Counted from the first letter of the stretch, positions 26,307-36,012 are shown. The stretch is 64,000 nt of DNA from Nakamurella sp. A5-74 (GCF_040438885.1 NZ_CP159218.1:2604001-2668000); one strand, 5' to 3'. The notes: a model not told the origin generated them from the sequence alone. Numbers and translations are program-made.

Positions 26307-27461
26307 ATGCCGATCGATACGACCACCGTCACCGAGGACATCGTCCGCACCGCACTCGCGGGCGTGAAGGACCCGGAGATCCGTCGACCCATCACCGAGC
26401 TCGGGATGGTCGACGAGGTGGTGGTGCAGCCTGCCGCCGACGGCGCCCTGGTGCGCGTCCGGGTGCTGCTGACGATTGCCGGCTGCCCGATGAAGGACAC
26501 CCTGACGCGCGATGTCACCGGCGCGGTGCGGGCGATCCCCGGGGTCGCCGACGTCGATCTCACGCTGGGCGTGATGACCGACGAGCAGCGCGGCGCCATG
26601 CGCGACGGACTGCGCGGTGGGGCGACGAAGGACATTCCGTTCGCCCGTCCGGGCTCTCGGACCCGGGTCTACGCGATCGCCTCCGGCAAGGGTGGCGTCG
26701 GCAAGTCAACGGTCACGGTCAACCTCGCTGCCGCGCTCGCCGCTCGCGGGATGAACGTCGGCATCCTGGACGCAGACGTCTACGGCTTCTCGATCCCGCG
26801 GATGATGGGCGTCACCGGTCAGGCCACCAGGGTCGACGACATGATCCTGCCGCCGATCTCGCACGGGGTGAAGGTGATCAGCGTCGGCATGTTCGTCGAC
26901 GGCAACACCCCTGTCGTCTGGCGCGGGCCGATGCTGCACCGGGCGCTGCAGCAGTTCCTGTCCGACGTCTTCTGGGGCGACCTGGACGTGCTGCTGCTGG
27001 ATCTGCCACCGGGCACCGGCGACGTGGCGATCTCCACCGCCCAACTCATCCCGACCACCGAGATCCTGGTGGTCACCACGCCGCAGCAGGCCGCTGCCGA
27101 GGTCGCCGAACGCGCCGGCGCGATTGCCCTGCAGACCCGGCAGAAGGTCGTCGGCGTGGTGGAGAACATGTCCGCCATGACCCTTCCGGACGGCAGTCTG
27201 CTCGAGCTGTTCGGCAGCGGCGGCGGGCAACTGGTCGCCGATCACCTGTCGACGATCACCGGTACCAAGGTGCCGTTGATCGCGCAGATCCCGCTGGACA
27301 TCGCCCTCCGCGAAGCCGGCGACAGCGGCCTGCCGCTCATCCTTCGACCGGAGGCCACGCACTCAGCGGCTGCGACAGCGCTGCGTCTGGTGGCCGACGA
27401 TCTGGCCACCCGGACCCGGCCGCTGGCCGGTGTACCGCTGGGCATCACCCCGCAGCGCTGA
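26307..27461 (+). CDS. mrp: Mrp/ApbC iron-sulphur cluster carrier ATPase
   Basis: P-loop ATPase that carries and transfers 4Fe-4S clusters. The 384-aa protein has an N-terminal MIP18/DUF59 domain (VKDPEIRRPITELGMV) and a C-terminal ATPase with the deviant Walker A ASGKGGVGKST, LLLDLPPGTGD, and VVENMSAM. The CxxC that bridges a cluster in many Mrp proteins is not evident after VVENMSAM, a difference seen in some actinobacterial members. The ATG at 26307 follows GGAAGGA. In mycobacteria mrp lies near the sigE-htrA-tatB block, as here. Confidence 0.94.
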   Translation: MPIDTTTVTEDIVRTALAGVKDPEIRRPITELGMVDEVVVQPAADGALVRVRVLLTIAGCPMKDTLTRDVTGAVRAIPGVADVDLTLGVMTDEQRGAMRDGLRGGATKDIPFARPGSRTRVYAIASGKGGVGKSTVTVNLAAALAARGMNVGILDADVYGFSIPRMMGVTGQATRVDDMILPPISHGVKVISVGMFVDGNTPVVWRGPMLHRALQQFLSDVFWGDLDVLLLDLPPGTGDVAISTAQLIPTTEILVVTTPQQAAAEVAERAGAIALQTRQKVVGVVENMSAMTLPDGSLLELFGSGGGQLVADHLSTITGTKVPLIAQIPLDIALREAGDSGLPLILRPEATHSAAATALRLVADDLATRTRPLAGVPLGITPQR

Positions 27462-27511
27462 CTCTGCTCGTCCGGGCGCCGTTCGGCTGAACCCGCCCTG
27501 TCGGTCCGCTG

Positions 27512-28423
27512 TCAGGAGCCGGCAGTGGGCAACGGATCGGGTATCCTGCTGCGCGGCAACGGATCTCCGCCGATGACCAGCGGCTGCTGGACCGGCTCCC
27601 TGGGCGCCGGACGCTGCTCGGCAGCAGCAGCCGGCGACGGGATCGGATCGGACAGTGCAGCAGGCGCAGCCGGCGACGGGATCGGATCGGACAGTGCTTC
27701 CTGCGCGGCCGGAGCGGGCTGCACGAACGGCGGCTGCTCGGATTCGGGTACCTGCTCGGCTGTCGGCTCGACCTGAGGCATCGGATCAGGTTCGGACGCC
27801 GGCTGATCCTGCTCCTGGAATCCGCCGACCAGGGGCATCGGGTCAGGTTGGGACGCCGGCTGATCCTGCTCCTGGAATCCGCCGACCAGGGGCATCGGGT
27901 CAGGTTGGGACGCCGGTTGAACCTGCTCCTGGGATCCGCCGACCAACGGCAGCGGATCGGAGACGGTGGGACCCGGGGTCGAGCCCTTGTCGAAGGAGAC
28001 CTCGTCCGCCTGTGCTGCGCGCGCCGTCACCTCTGCGGGTCCACCCGCGGAGACCTGCTTGGCCGACGGATCGGCGAGCAAAGCCGGGTCGAGCCCGAGC
28101 AACCCCGCGACGCCGCCCGCCGTCTTGGCCTCGTCCGTCCCGAAAATCGTCTTGGTGATCATCGCGCGCGGGTTGAGGTCCTTGAGCTCCTTGAGCGACT
28201 GCAGTTCCTTGAGCCCTTGCAGCTCGGCGATCTGCCGCCGCATCTCGGCGATCTCCGGACCGAGCTCGGAGGTCAGCTGCTGCTGGGCGCCCTGCGCCAT
28301 TCCGCGCATCTTCTTGAGCGATCCCGTGACCCACTGCACCGCGGTCGGGATCCGTTCTGGACCGAGCAGGAAGACGCCGATCACCACGATCATGATGATC
28401 TGGGTCCACGACATTCCGAACAC
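27512..28423 (-). CDS. tatB: twin-arginine translocase subunit TatB with repeat-bearing tail
   Basis: TatB binds Tat signal peptides with TatC. The N-terminal helix (MSWTQIIMIVVIGVFLLGPERIPTAV) and amphipathic helix (LKKMRGMAQGAQQQL) are characteristic. At 303 aa it is about twice the usual length: residues ~155-225 contain three 19-residue repeats (PMPLVGGFQEQDQPASQPD) and then Pro/Ala repeats (ALSDPIPSPAA), all predicted cytoplasmic and disordered. It follows htrA in the same direction, matching mycobacterial order. Confidence 0.92.
   Translation of the reverse strand: MFGMSWTQIIMIVVIGVFLLGPERIPTAVQWVTGSLKKMRGMAQGAQQQLTSELGPEIAEMRRQIAELQGLKELQSLKELKDLNPRAMITKTIFGTDEAKTAGGVAGLLGLDPALLADPSAKQVSAGGPAEVTARAAQADEVSFDKGSTPGPTVSDPLPLVGGSQEQVQPASQPDPMPLVGGFQEQDQPASQPDPMPLVGGFQEQDQPASEPDPMPQVEPTAEQVPESEQPPFVQPAPAAQEALSDPIPSPAAPAALSDPIPSPAAAAEQRPAPREPVQQPLVIGGDPLPRSRIPDPLPTAGS
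27779..27949. repeat. three tandem 57-bp repeats inside tatB
   Basis: Units begin at 27779, 27836 and 27893 with CATCGGgTCAGGTTgGGACG. Copies 1 and 2 are almost identical and copy 3 has diverged. The period is 19 codons, so gain or loss of a unit keeps the tatB frame. Confidence 0.88.
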
Positions 28424-28482
28424 GGGTGAATCCTACCGATCTTGTCTGGGTCGCTGCGAACGGATGCACGTACTGCGGTCGG

Positions 28483-29949
28483 TCAACCGGCGGTCAAGGT
28501 CACCTGCACCGTCAAGGACCGTCCGGAGCGGACCAGCTTCACCGGGACGGTCTCACCGACGGCGTGTTCCTGGACGGCGACCACCAGCTCGTCGGCGTTC
28601 CCGACTGCACGATCACCGACCACGATGATCGTGTCGCCCTCCTCGATGCCGGCCTTCGCCGCGGGGCCGCCGGAACGGACGTTCTGCACCTGGGCGCCGA
28701 GCGTGGTGCCATCGGTCGCCGACCGCGCGTTGACCCCGATGTCGGCGTGCTGGACGGAGCCGGTACGGACGATCTCCTGGACGATCTGCCTGACCTCGTC
28801 GGCCGGGATGGCGAATCCCAGGCCGATCGACCCGGACGCCTCCGACTGGCCGAGGGTGCGGATGGCGGTGGGGATCCCGACCAGCACGCCCGAGCCGTCA
28901 ACGAGCGCACCACCGGAGTTGCCGGGATTGACGGCCGCATCGGTCTGGATCGCATCGATGACGGCATTGGTGTCGCTGCCCGACCCCGACAACCGCACCG
29001 GGCGGTCGAGCGCGGACACGATGCCGGTGGTGACGGTTCCCTGGAGCCCCAGCGGCGAGCCGATGGCGATCACCGGATCGCCGACCGCGAGCTTGCTCGA
29101 GTCGCCGAACTGCATCAGCCGCGGGTTGTCGACCGAGACCTGCAGCACGGCGAGGTCGGTCTGGGGGTCGCGGCCGACGATCGTGGCGGGGACCCTGGTG
29201 CCCTTGCCGTCGTTGAAGACCACCGAGAGTTCGGCGCCCTCGGCAGTGGCTGCCTGGGAGATGACATGGTTGTTGGTGACGATGTAGCCGGCCTTGTCGA
29301 ACACCACGCCCGACCCGGTCCCGCCCGCGTTGCCGACCCGCACCTCGATCGACACCACCGCAGGGGTGACCTGAGCAGCGATGGCCGCCACTGACCCGAC
29401 CGGACGATCGATCGACTGTCCGACGACGGCGAGCGTGTAGTCGGGATCGGTACCGGCGACCACATCGGTCGACCTGAGACCCAGCACCACCGCGCCACCG
29501 ACCATGCCGGCCAGCAGGGTCACGACGACCAGCCCGATCAAGGCCGAAGGACGCAGCCGGTGATCGAACAACGCCTGCCGCAGGGTGAACGGTGCGGCGG
29601 TGCGGTCGCCGCCCAGCGAATCCGGCTCGTCGGGCGACTCCTCCGCGGGCCGGCCGAGCCGCACCTCGGCGCTGGGGTCACGCCACGGTGACGGGGGCCC
29701 GCCGACCGTACGGGCGGCGGGTTCGCTCTCCGGCGGACGCCGCAGGCCCTGGTGCGCCCCGTCGGGTCGGCCGAAGGCATCGGCGAGCATCTCGGGCACG
29801 ACGGGCCGTTGCTGGAACCGCGGTGCGGGCCCCGGCGGACGCATGGCAGGCGGGGCGAACGATCCGTGCACCTGACCCGGACGCCCGAACACCGCCGCCT
29901 GCGCGGGATCAACGGCCCGTCGGCGCTGGTCCGGTTCGCTGGTCTGCAC
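28483..29949 (-). CDS. htrA: HtrA/DegP-type membrane serine protease with PDZ domain
   Basis: Envelope quality-control protease. The 488-aa protein has a ~135-residue Pro/Arg-rich cytoplasmic N-terminus, one transmembrane helix (about 136-158), a trypsin-like domain with His228 (VTNNHV), Asp265 (TDLAVL) and Ser345 (GNSGGAL), then one PDZ domain starting near residue 400 (DIGVNARS...AGIEEGDTIIVVGD). The layout equals mycobacterial HtrA. It lies downstream of sigE-rseA and upstream of tatB, which places it in the SigE envelope stress response. Confidence 0.94.
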   Translation of the reverse strand: MQTSEPDQRRRAVDPAQAAVFGRPGQVHGSFAPPAMRPPGPAPRFQQRPVVPEMLADAFGRPDGAHQGLRRPPESEPAARTVGGPPSPWRDPSAEVRLGRPAEESPDEPDSLGGDRTAAPFTLRQALFDHRLRPSALIGLVVVTLLAGMVGGAVVLGLRSTDVVAGTDPDYTLAVVGQSIDRPVGSVAAIAAQVTPAVVSIEVRVGNAGGTGSGVVFDKAGYIVTNNHVISQAATAEGAELSVVFNDGKGTRVPATIVGRDPQTDLAVLQVSVDNPRLMQFGDSSKLAVGDPVIAIGSPLGLQGTVTTGIVSALDRPVRLSGSGSDTNAVIDAIQTDAAVNPGNSGGALVDGSGVLVGIPTAIRTLGQSEASGSIGLGFAIPADEVRQIVQEIVRTGSVQHADIGVNARSATDGTTLGAQVQNVRSGGPAAKAGIEEGDTIIVVGDRAVGNADELVVAVQEHAVGETVPVKLVRSGRSLTVQVTLTAG

Positions 29950-30162
29950 GGTGTTCGGGCCCCTTCCGGTCTGCTGGCGGCTCCTGCTGGGTCACGGCCC
30001 ACAGCGTCGTTCGACGCCGCGCCAGGAGTCGATGGGTCGGCGGAACTGCGAGCGCCCATCTGCTGGCAGGTTACGACACGCTCGGGTCGGGCCCCGGCCG
30101 AACGGATCAGGTCACCGGCCGAACGCCGGCGAGGGGAAAGATCCCACACCCGATCAGCGGGC

Positions 30163-30480
30163 TCAGTGCCGCCCGAACCACGACCGGTTCGCCGTGCGCT
30201 GAGCCACGTCGGCGACTGACTCAACACTGCTCACGGGCAGCGCGACCGGGATCGACCGCAGCTGGTCGAACAGGCTGCCTGGCATCTTCGGGGCGAACGC
30301 CGACCTGAGCAGCTCCCTGGCTTGGGTCTGTTCGGCCACCTCACCGGCGCAGCTGGTGCATCGGGCGATGTGCGCGGCCGCGCGCTGGTAGGCCGCCAGG
30401 CTCAACTCACCGTCGGCGAATGCCACCACCGCGTCGAAGGACAGGTGGTCGGCGAACGCCTCGGAGAAGAAGGAACTCAC
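30163..30480 (-). CDS. rseA: zinc-binding anti-sigma factor (RseA-like)
   Basis: 105-aa anti-sigma factor. The ZAS signature HIARCTSC (HxxxCxxC) is present with [17 protein letters not shown] upstream, as in RseA/RsrA-type regulators that sequester ECF sigma factors. The GTG start overlaps the sigE stop codon (GTGA), so the two are coupled and likely made in stoichiometric amounts. The C-terminus [12 protein letters not shown] is soluble, with no membrane helix. A 213-base gap separates it from htrA. Confidence 0.92.
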   Translation of the reverse strand: MSSFFSEAFADHLSFDAVVAFADGELSLAAYQRAAAHIARCTSCAGEVAEQTQARELLRSAFAPKMPGSLFDQLRSIPVALPVSSVESVADVAQRTANRSWFGRH

Positions 30481-31046
30481 AGCTGCGCCCCCCGGAGAGC
30501 CGCTTCGGCCTCCTGGGCGGCGTGCTCGGCCCGGCGGCGCTCGATGCCGTGCCGCAGGGCCTGACGCCCACGATGGATCCGCGACCGGACAGTGCCCATC
30601 TTGACGCCGAGCGTCGTGCCGATCTCCTCGTACGACAACCCCTCCACGTCGCACAGCACGACGGCGGCGCGGAACTCGGCGGGCAGCTCGTCGAGCGCGG
30701 CCTGCAGATCGGGGTCCAGGTTCATCTCGTGGTAGGTCTGTTCGGGCGACAGTTCGCGCCCGGCGATCCGGTCGGTGTTCTCCGGCAGCGCCTCCATCCG
30801 GATCCGTCCGCGCCGCCGCACCAGGTCGAGGAAGACGTTGGTGGCGATGCGGTGGATCCAGCCCTCGAAGGAACCGGGGGTGAACTTGTCCAGCGACCGG
30901 AACACCCGGATGAAGGTCTCCTGGGTGATGTCCTCGGCGTCGTGGGCGTTGCCCGCCAGACGGTATGCCAACCGGTACACCCGATCGCCCTGCTCGCGGA
31001 CGATGTCGTCCCAGGCCGGTGGGGTCCATGTGCCCCGCTCTGCCAT
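30477..31046 (-). CDS. sigE: ECF sigma factor SigE
   Basis: Extracytoplasmic-function sigma factor for envelope stress. The 189-aa protein has region 2 ([28 protein letters not shown]) and region 4 ([27 protein letters not shown]...[14 protein letters not shown]). The ATG at 31046 is chosen because AAGGAG lies seven bases upstream; the frame extends eight codons to an ATG at 31070. It is followed by its anti-sigma factor, htrA and tatB, and is divergent from an O-methyltransferase, exactly as in M. tuberculosis. Confidence 0.94.
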   Translation of the reverse strand: MAERGTWTPPAWDDIVREQGDRVYRLAYRLAGNAHDAEDITQETFIRVFRSLDKFTPGSFEGWIHRIATNVFLDLVRRRGRIRMEALPENTDRIAGRELSPEQTYHEMNLDPDLQAALDELPAEFRAAVVLCDVEGLSYEEIGTTLGVKMGTVRSRIHRGRQALRHGIERRRAEHAAQEAEAALRGAQL

Positions 31047-31141
31047 CGGGGTCTCCTTGCGTGTAGTCATTGCCGATCATCCTGCCCGATCACCGTGTGA
31101 GTCGGCTGAGAATTGAGCTGCCCATCCGCTACCGTCGCCTG

Positions 31142-31768
31142 GTGTCCAACAGTCGGTCGTACGCGGAGTTCTTCATCTCGGAGTCCGAGGAGGCCTCGAC
31201 CGCCCGGCGGCGTGCCGCCGACCTCGGCTGCACGCCGATCGGAGCCGGCGGTGCGACCGCGTTGACGTTCCTGGCCGCCGCCGTCCAGGCGAAGGCCGTT
31301 GTCGAGATCGGTACCGGCGCAGGCGTTTCCGGCCTGGCACTGCTGGCCGGCATGACCGCGGACGGCATCCTCACCTCCATCGACGTCGAGGCGGAGAACC
31401 AGCGGGCCGCGAAGCTCGCCTTCACCGAGGCAGGGGTGGCCGGCGCCCGCACCAGGCTGATCAACGGTCGCGCGCTCGAGGTGCTCCCCCGGTTGACCGA
31501 CGGCGCCTACGACCTCGTCCATGTGGACGCAGCCAAGTCCGAGTACGGCCTGTACGTCACTGAGGCGATCCGGCTGCTCCGCCCGGGAGGAGTGCTCGCG
31601 GTCGACAACGCACTGTGGCACGACAAGGTCGCCGACCCCACCCAACGGGACGCCGAGACCGTCGCGGTCCGCGAAGCCGGCCGAATGATCCGTGAGGACG
31701 AGTCGCTGGTGCCGGTGCTCATCCCGCTGGGTGACGGTCTGCTCGCCGCGGTCAAGCGTCCCCGCTGA
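31142..31768 (+). CDS. class I SAM-dependent O-methyltransferase
   Basis: 208-aa methyltransferase of the catechol-O-methyltransferase-like family. The SAM-binding motif I is VVEIGTGAGVSGLALLAG, motif II is LTSIDVEAEN, the metal/catalytic Asp region is YDLVHVDAAKSEY, and VLAVDNALWHDKV follows. The GTG at 31142 is a typical start for this family (SNSRSYAEFFISESEE). It is divergent from sigE as in mycobacteria (Rv1220c). The substrate is unknown. Confidence 0.92.
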   Translation: MSNSRSYAEFFISESEEASTARRRAADLGCTPIGAGGATALTFLAAAVQAKAVVEIGTGAGVSGLALLAGMTADGILTSIDVEAENQRAAKLAFTEAGVAGARTRLINGRALEVLPRLTDGAYDLVHVDAAKSEYGLYVTEAIRLLRPGGVLAVDNALWHDKVADPTQRDAETVAVREAGRMIREDESLVPVLIPLGDGLLAAVKRPR

Positions 31769-31827
31769 CGGCTGTCGTCCCGGCGCGGGGCTACGCCCGG
31801 GCCGGACTGCGCACGTAGCCTGCTGAC

Positions 31828-32667
31828 GTGCCATCCGTGACCGCCGTGCCCCATGCCGACCGACAGCCCGACCACTCCGTTCGCCGCCGTTCCCCGCGCA
31901 TCCTGGTCTTCGTCGTACTCGGCCTGGCGCTTGCCATCGGTGGTTGCACCTCGGCGGCACAGGACGACCCGGTGACCGTCACGAAAGTGGTCGAGGCAAC
32001 CCCCCGGTCCTCGCAACCCGCCGGCACACCCCGACCCGCCCCGACCACCCGGGCTGCGAACACCGCGTCCCAGGACACCGGCGGCGATCCCGGTTCGATG
32101 GATCCGACAGCGCCGCCCCCCGCCGGGACGTCCGACGGGGGAAGCCCCGCGGCCACCTCCACCCCGCGCACTCGCGAGCCCACGTCGTCGGGCGCCGGCA
32201 CCCCGACGGCCAACGCAGCCGACGCGTCACCGGACACACCGGGACCCGAGGGCGGCCGGCCCTGCGCCACCGACGCCCAGTACGTCGACGAGGACCCCAC
32301 CGGCCTGCGCAGCGACGTCAGCACCGGATGGCGGTCGATCGAGAAGGCCGCGAACGCTGACGGCGTGATCGTCTGTCTCAACGACGGCAAGCGCAGCAAG
32401 GCCCAGCAGCAGGCCCAGTACGACCAGTACGAACAGCAGTACGGCAAGGAGGTCGCCGACCAGCTCGTGCTGCCACCGTCCAAGTCGGCGCACGTCATCG
32501 GCAATGCCATCGACGTGCAGCCGCAGGCTGCGTACCAGTGGTTGCAGGCCACGAAGGGGGATCTGGGCTTCTGCCGGATCTACGACAACGAGCCCTGGCA
32601 CTTCGAGTACGACGTGAAGTACTTCGAGCAGGGCTGCCCGGCCCGGCTGCCGAAGCCGCAGCGATGA
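31828..32667 (+). CDS. M15-type D,D-carboxypeptidase-like lipoprotein
   Basis: 279-aa exported protein. It has a lipobox at LALAIGGC (Cys40), a ~110-residue Thr/Pro/Ala-rich linker, then a C-terminal VanY-type peptidase domain with SAHVIGNAIDVQ (the SxHxxGxAxD zinc motif) and NEPWHFEYD (catalytic Glu/His context WHFE). Such enzymes trim peptidoglycan stem peptides. GTG start. The stop overlaps the next ATG, coupling it to a HAD hydrolase. Confidence 0.9.
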   Translation: MPSVTAVPHADRQPDHSVRRRSPRILVFVVLGLALAIGGCTSAAQDDPVTVTKVVEATPRSSQPAGTPRPAPTTRAANTASQDTGGDPGSMDPTAPPPAGTSDGGSPAATSTPRTREPTSSGAGTPTANAADASPDTPGPEGGRPCATDAQYVDEDPTGLRSDVSTGWRSIEKAANADGVIVCLNDGKRSKAQQQAQYDQYEQQYGKEVADQLVLPPSKSAHVIGNAIDVQPQAAYQWLQATKGDLGFCRIYDNEPWHFEYDVKYFEQGCPARLPKPQR

Positions 32668-33329
32668 CAGCCGCTGCGGCGTCGACAGCACCCGCGCCGA
32701 GCTCGGGGCCCGAGCCGACTCGTCGGTGGCTCGATGGGCCGTTCGACGCGGTGTTGTGGGACTGCGACGGAGTGCTGCAGCACGGCATCGCCGGAGCACT
32801 CGACGAGCTGGCCGCACGGGTCGGCATCGAGGTGCTGCCGACGTTGTTCGCCGAGGAACTCCCTGCCCTGCGCGGGGAGGAACCGCTCGCCGACGCCGTC
32901 CGGCGGGTGCTGATCGCGCACGATCTGGACCTTCCGATCGACGAGATACTGAGCATCTGGGACGAATACGTCCTGGATCCGGATGCGCTGGCCGTCCTGC
33001 AGGAGGTGCGTGAGCTCGGGATCCCCTGCCACCTGGCGACCAACCAGCAGGACTACCGCCGTGACGGGATGCGGGTGAAGTTCGACCACCTGGTCGACGG
33101 TTCGTTCTACTCGTGCGAGATGCGGACCTGCAAACCCGAACCCGCCTACTTCCGGTACGTCTGCGATGCCCTGGGCGCAGCGCCCGGCCGGCTGTTGTTC
33201 ATCGACGACCTGGAGCCGAACGTCGCGGCGGCCCGCGCGGTCGGCCTGGTGGCCGAGATGCACGACCCCGCCGCCGGTGCGCCCGCGCTGCGGGAACTGC
33301 TGCGCCGCAACGGCATCCCGGTGCGGTAG
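32664..33329 (+). CDS. HAD-superfamily hydrolase
   Basis: 221-aa hydrolase of the HAD-IA type. Motif I is DAVLWDCDGVLQHG (nucleophile Asp in DCDG), motif II is CHLATNQQ, motif III is the Lys in RTCKPEPAYF, and motif IV is LFIDDLEPNVAAAR. The small substrate is not predictable. It is translationally coupled to the VanY-like gene by ATGA. It converges with glgC across a dispersed repeat. Confidence 0.91.
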   Translation: MTAAAASTAPAPSSGPEPTRRWLDGPFDAVLWDCDGVLQHGIAGALDELAARVGIEVLPTLFAEELPALRGEEPLADAVRRVLIAHDLDLPIDEILSIWDEYVLDPDALAVLQEVRELGIPCHLATNQQDYRRDGMRVKFDHLVDGSFYSCEMRTCKPEPAYFRYVCDALGAAPGRLLFIDDLEPNVAAARAVGLVAEMHDPAAGAPALRELLRRNGIPVR

Positions 33330-33360
33330 CGAAAGCGCGCCAGACCCGGTGGCGGCAGGA

Positions 33361-33410
33361 CGGGTCTCGACTCGTTCGTCGCTCGACCGGCGGGCGACGT
33401 CGCTCGACCA
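33361..33410 (-). repeat. dispersed intergenic repeat, two tandem cores
   Basis: The 101-base gap between the convergent HAD and glgC genes holds two adjacent copies of the minus-strand GGTCGAGCGACGaaCGAGTCG-type core. It is related to the repeats at 1557 and 13.67-14.10 kb. Confidence 0.65.
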
Positions 33411-33430
33411 GCGCCCTGCGCGGCTCCGGA

Positions 33431-34666
33431 TCAGCGGGTGACGCGCACGCCCTTGCCGACCACGGTGATGCCGGACTCGGTGACGGTGAAGCGTTCCCGG
33501 TCGCGTTCGAGGTCGACGCCGATGGTTGCGCCGTCCTCGACGACGACGTTCTTGTCGAGGATTGCGTTGAGCACCTGCGCGTTCTGGCCGACCCTGACAT
33601 TCGTCAGGATCACCGAGTCGGACACCCGACTGCCGGCGCTGATCCGCACCTCGGGTGAGAGCACCGACCTGGTCACCGATCCGCCGGAGATGATCGTCCC
33701 CGCACCGACCATCGACTCGCGCGCGATGCCGTCCTCGACGAACTTGGCCGGCGGGAGCGGACGGTCGTAGGTGAGGATCGGCCAGTCGTTGTTGTAGAGG
33801 TTGAAGATGGGGTGCACCGAGACCAGGTCCATGTGGGCGTCCCGGTAGGAATCCATGGTGCCCACGTCGCGCCAGTAGCCACGGTCGCGGTCGGTGGAAC
33901 CGGGCACGTCGTTGCGGGCGAAGTCGTAGACGCTCGCGGTGCCCTTCTCGACGAACGCAGGGATGATGCTGCCACCCATGTCGTGGATCGAGTTCTCGTC
34001 CGCCGCATCGGCTTTCAGCATCTCGATGAGCGGTTTGGTGGAGAAGACGTAGTTGCCCATCGAGGCGTAGGAGACGTTCGGGTCGTCGGCGACAGCGGGC
34101 GGATCGGCCGGCTTCTCCAGGAACTGGGTGATCTTCTGGCCGCCCGCATCGGTCTCGATGACGCCGAAACCGGTCGCCTCGTGGCGGGGGACGCGGATGC
34201 CCGCGACCGTCACGTCCGCACCGGTGGCGATGTGGTCGGCCACCATCTGCGAGGGATCCATCCGGTACACGTGGTCGGCGCCGAACACGACCAGATAGTC
34301 GGGATCATCGTCGTAGACCAGGTTCAGGCTCTGGAAGATCGCATCGGCGCTGCCGGTGTACCAGCGCGGACCCAGTCGCTGCTGCGCCGGGACCGGGGTG
34401 ATGTAGTTGCCCAGCATCTGGCTCATCCGCCAGGTGGTGGTGATGTGCCGATCCAGCGAGTGCGATTTGTACTGCGTCAGCACGCAGATCCGCAGGTAGT
34501 GCGCGTTCACCAGGTTCGACAGCACGAAGTCGATCAACCGGAAGTTCCCGCCGAAGGGCACCGCCGGTTTCGCCCGGTCAGCCGTCAACGGCCACAACCG
34601 TTTTCCCTCCCCGCCGGCGAGGACGATCCCGAGAACTTTGCTGTGCACCCGCGAAGCTGCAGCCAT
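33431..34666 (-). CDS. glgC: glucose-1-phosphate adenylyltransferase
   Basis: Makes ADP-glucose from glucose-1-phosphate and ATP, the committed step for glycogen and related alpha-glucans. The 411-aa protein has the nucleotidyltransferase signature [26 protein letters not shown], the substrate-binding FLEKP, the catalytic Asp in [12 protein letters not shown], and the C-terminal left-handed beta-helix. The length is typical. It is divergent from the glycosyltransferase gene with only 60 bases between, so the promoters overlap. Confidence 0.97.
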   Translation of the reverse strand: MAAASRVHSKVLGIVLAGGEGKRLWPLTADRAKPAVPFGGNFRLIDFVLSNLVNAHYLRICVLTQYKSHSLDRHITTTWRMSQMLGNYITPVPAQQRLGPRWYTGSADAIFQSLNLVYDDDPDYLVVFGADHVYRMDPSQMVADHIATGADVTVAGIRVPRHEATGFGVIETDAGGQKITQFLEKPADPPAVADDPNVSYASMGNYVFSTKPLIEMLKADAADENSIHDMGGSIIPAFVEKGTASVYDFARNDVPGSTDRDRGYWRDVGTMDSYRDAHMDLVSVHPIFNLYNNDWPILTYDRPLPPAKFVEDGIARESMVGAGTIISGGSVTRSVLSPEVRISAGSRVSDSVILTNVRVGQNAQVLNAILDKNVVVEDGATIGVDLERDRERFTVTESGITVVGKGVRVTR

Positions 34667-34726
34667 GCCCGCAGCCTAATGTGCGCCCCGTCACGTCCGG
34701 TACGCGGGTTGTGTCACGATGTCGGC

Positions 34727-35878
34727 ATGCGTACCGCGCTGTTGACCCGTGAGTTCCCGCCCGACATCTACGGCGGAGCCGGAGTGCATGTCGACTACCT
34801 GGTCCGCGAGCTCCGTTCGCTGATCGACGTCGACGTCCATGCCTTCGGCGCCGACCGGACCGGTGCCACCGGGCACCGACCACCGGCCGGCGCCGAGCAC
34901 TGGAACGCCGCTCTGTCGACACTGGCGGTCGACCTGTCGATGACCGCCGATCTCGGCGGCGTCGAGCTCGCGCACTCCCACACCTGGTACGCCAACATGG
35001 CCGGCCACTGGGCAAAGCTGCTGTACGACATCCCGCACGTGGTCACCGCACACTCACTCGAGCCACGTCGGCCGTGGAAAGCCGAGCAGCTGGCCGGTGG
35101 CTACCGGCTCTCCTCGTGGGCCGAACGGACCGCGTACGAGGCCGCCGATGCGGTGGTCGCCGTCAGCGACGGCATGCGGGGCGACATCTTGGACTGCTAC
35201 CCGTCGCTGGACGCCGCCAAGGTGCACGTGATCCGCAACGGTATCGACACGCAGATCTACGCGCCGGTCGCGCAGCGGGACGTGCTGACCTCCCGTGGGG
35301 TCGATCTGGAAGCGCCGATCGTCGCGTTCGTCGGCCGCATCACCCGGCAGAAGGGCGTCGGGCACCTGATCGCCGCCGCGCACCACTTCGCGCCCGGCGT
35401 CCAGCTGGTGTTGTGCGCAGGAGCGCCCGACACGCCCCAGATCGCCGCGGAGACCGCCGCTGCGATCACCGCCCTGCAGGCTGCCCGGCCAGGCGTGTTC
35501 TGGCTGGACGGGATGCTGCAGCTCGAGGAGGTCAAGCAGGTGCTCACCGCGGCGACGGTGTTCTGCTGCCCCAGCGTCTACGAACCGTTGGGCATCGTGA
35601 ACCTCGAGGCGATGGCCTGCGAGACCGCGGTGGTCGCGAGCGACGTCGGCGGCATCCCTGAAGTGGTCGCGGACGGTGTGTCCGGGACGTTGGTGCACTA
35701 CGACGGTGCGGAGCCGGAGAGATTCGAGCGGGCGATCGCCGATGCCGTCAACCAGGTGATCGCCGATCCTGCACGGGCCGCCGCCTGGGGTGTGGCAGGT
35801 CGGGAGCGGGCGGTGCGGGAGTTCTCCTGGGGTGCTGTCGCCGAGACCACCGTGGCGCTCTACCGCTCCCTGCTCTGA
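34727..35878 (+). CDS. glgM: GT4 glycogen synthase / alpha-maltose-1-phosphate synthase
   Basis: Glycosyltransferase of the actinobacterial GlgA/GlgM type that uses ADP-glucose. The 383-aa GT-B protein begins LTREFPPDIYGGAGVHVDYL, has the acceptor-side HSHTWYANMAGH, AFVGRITRQKGVGHL at the domain junction, and the C-terminal E-x7-E motif region YEPLGIVNLEAMACETAVVAS. GlgM of mycobacteria makes maltose-1-phosphate; which product is made here cannot be told. The divergent glgC partner supports the pathway. Confidence 0.92.
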   Translation: MRTALLTREFPPDIYGGAGVHVDYLVRELRSLIDVDVHAFGADRTGATGHRPPAGAEHWNAALSTLAVDLSMTADLGGVELAHSHTWYANMAGHWAKLLYDIPHVVTAHSLEPRRPWKAEQLAGGYRLSSWAERTAYEAADAVVAVSDGMRGDILDCYPSLDAAKVHVIRNGIDTQIYAPVAQRDVLTSRGVDLEAPIVAFVGRITRQKGVGHLIAAAHHFAPGVQLVLCAGAPDTPQIAAETAAAITALQAARPGVFWLDGMLQLEEVKQVLTAATVFCCPSVYEPLGIVNLEAMACETAVVASDVGGIPEVVADGVSGTLVHYDGAEPERFERAIADAVNQVIADPARAAAWGVAGRERAVREFSWGAVAETTVALYRSLL

Positions 35879-35926
35879 GGGCCCAGCTCGAGGAAGCAGG
35901 AGCTTCGGCCCAGGTACGCGCGACCG

Positions 35927-35968
35927 ACACACGAAGGCCCGGACCGGTGGGTCCGGGCCTTCGTGTGT
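35927..35968. terminator. bidirectional hairpin terminator
   Basis: A perfect 19-bp stem (ACACACGAAGGCCCGGACC with its complement) with a GGTG loop lies between the convergent glgM and DUF3117 genes. No long U tract follows on either side, as is common in actinobacteria. Confidence 0.8.
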
Positions 35969-36012
35969 GTTCACACGGAGTACTGGGGCTTCGGCCCGTC
36001 AACCACTCACTG

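Noticed and set aside
33812-34726. In-frame N-terminal extension of the glycosyltransferase over glgC
   Set aside because: It is the antisense shadow of glgC; the ATG at 34727 begins the GT-B fold.
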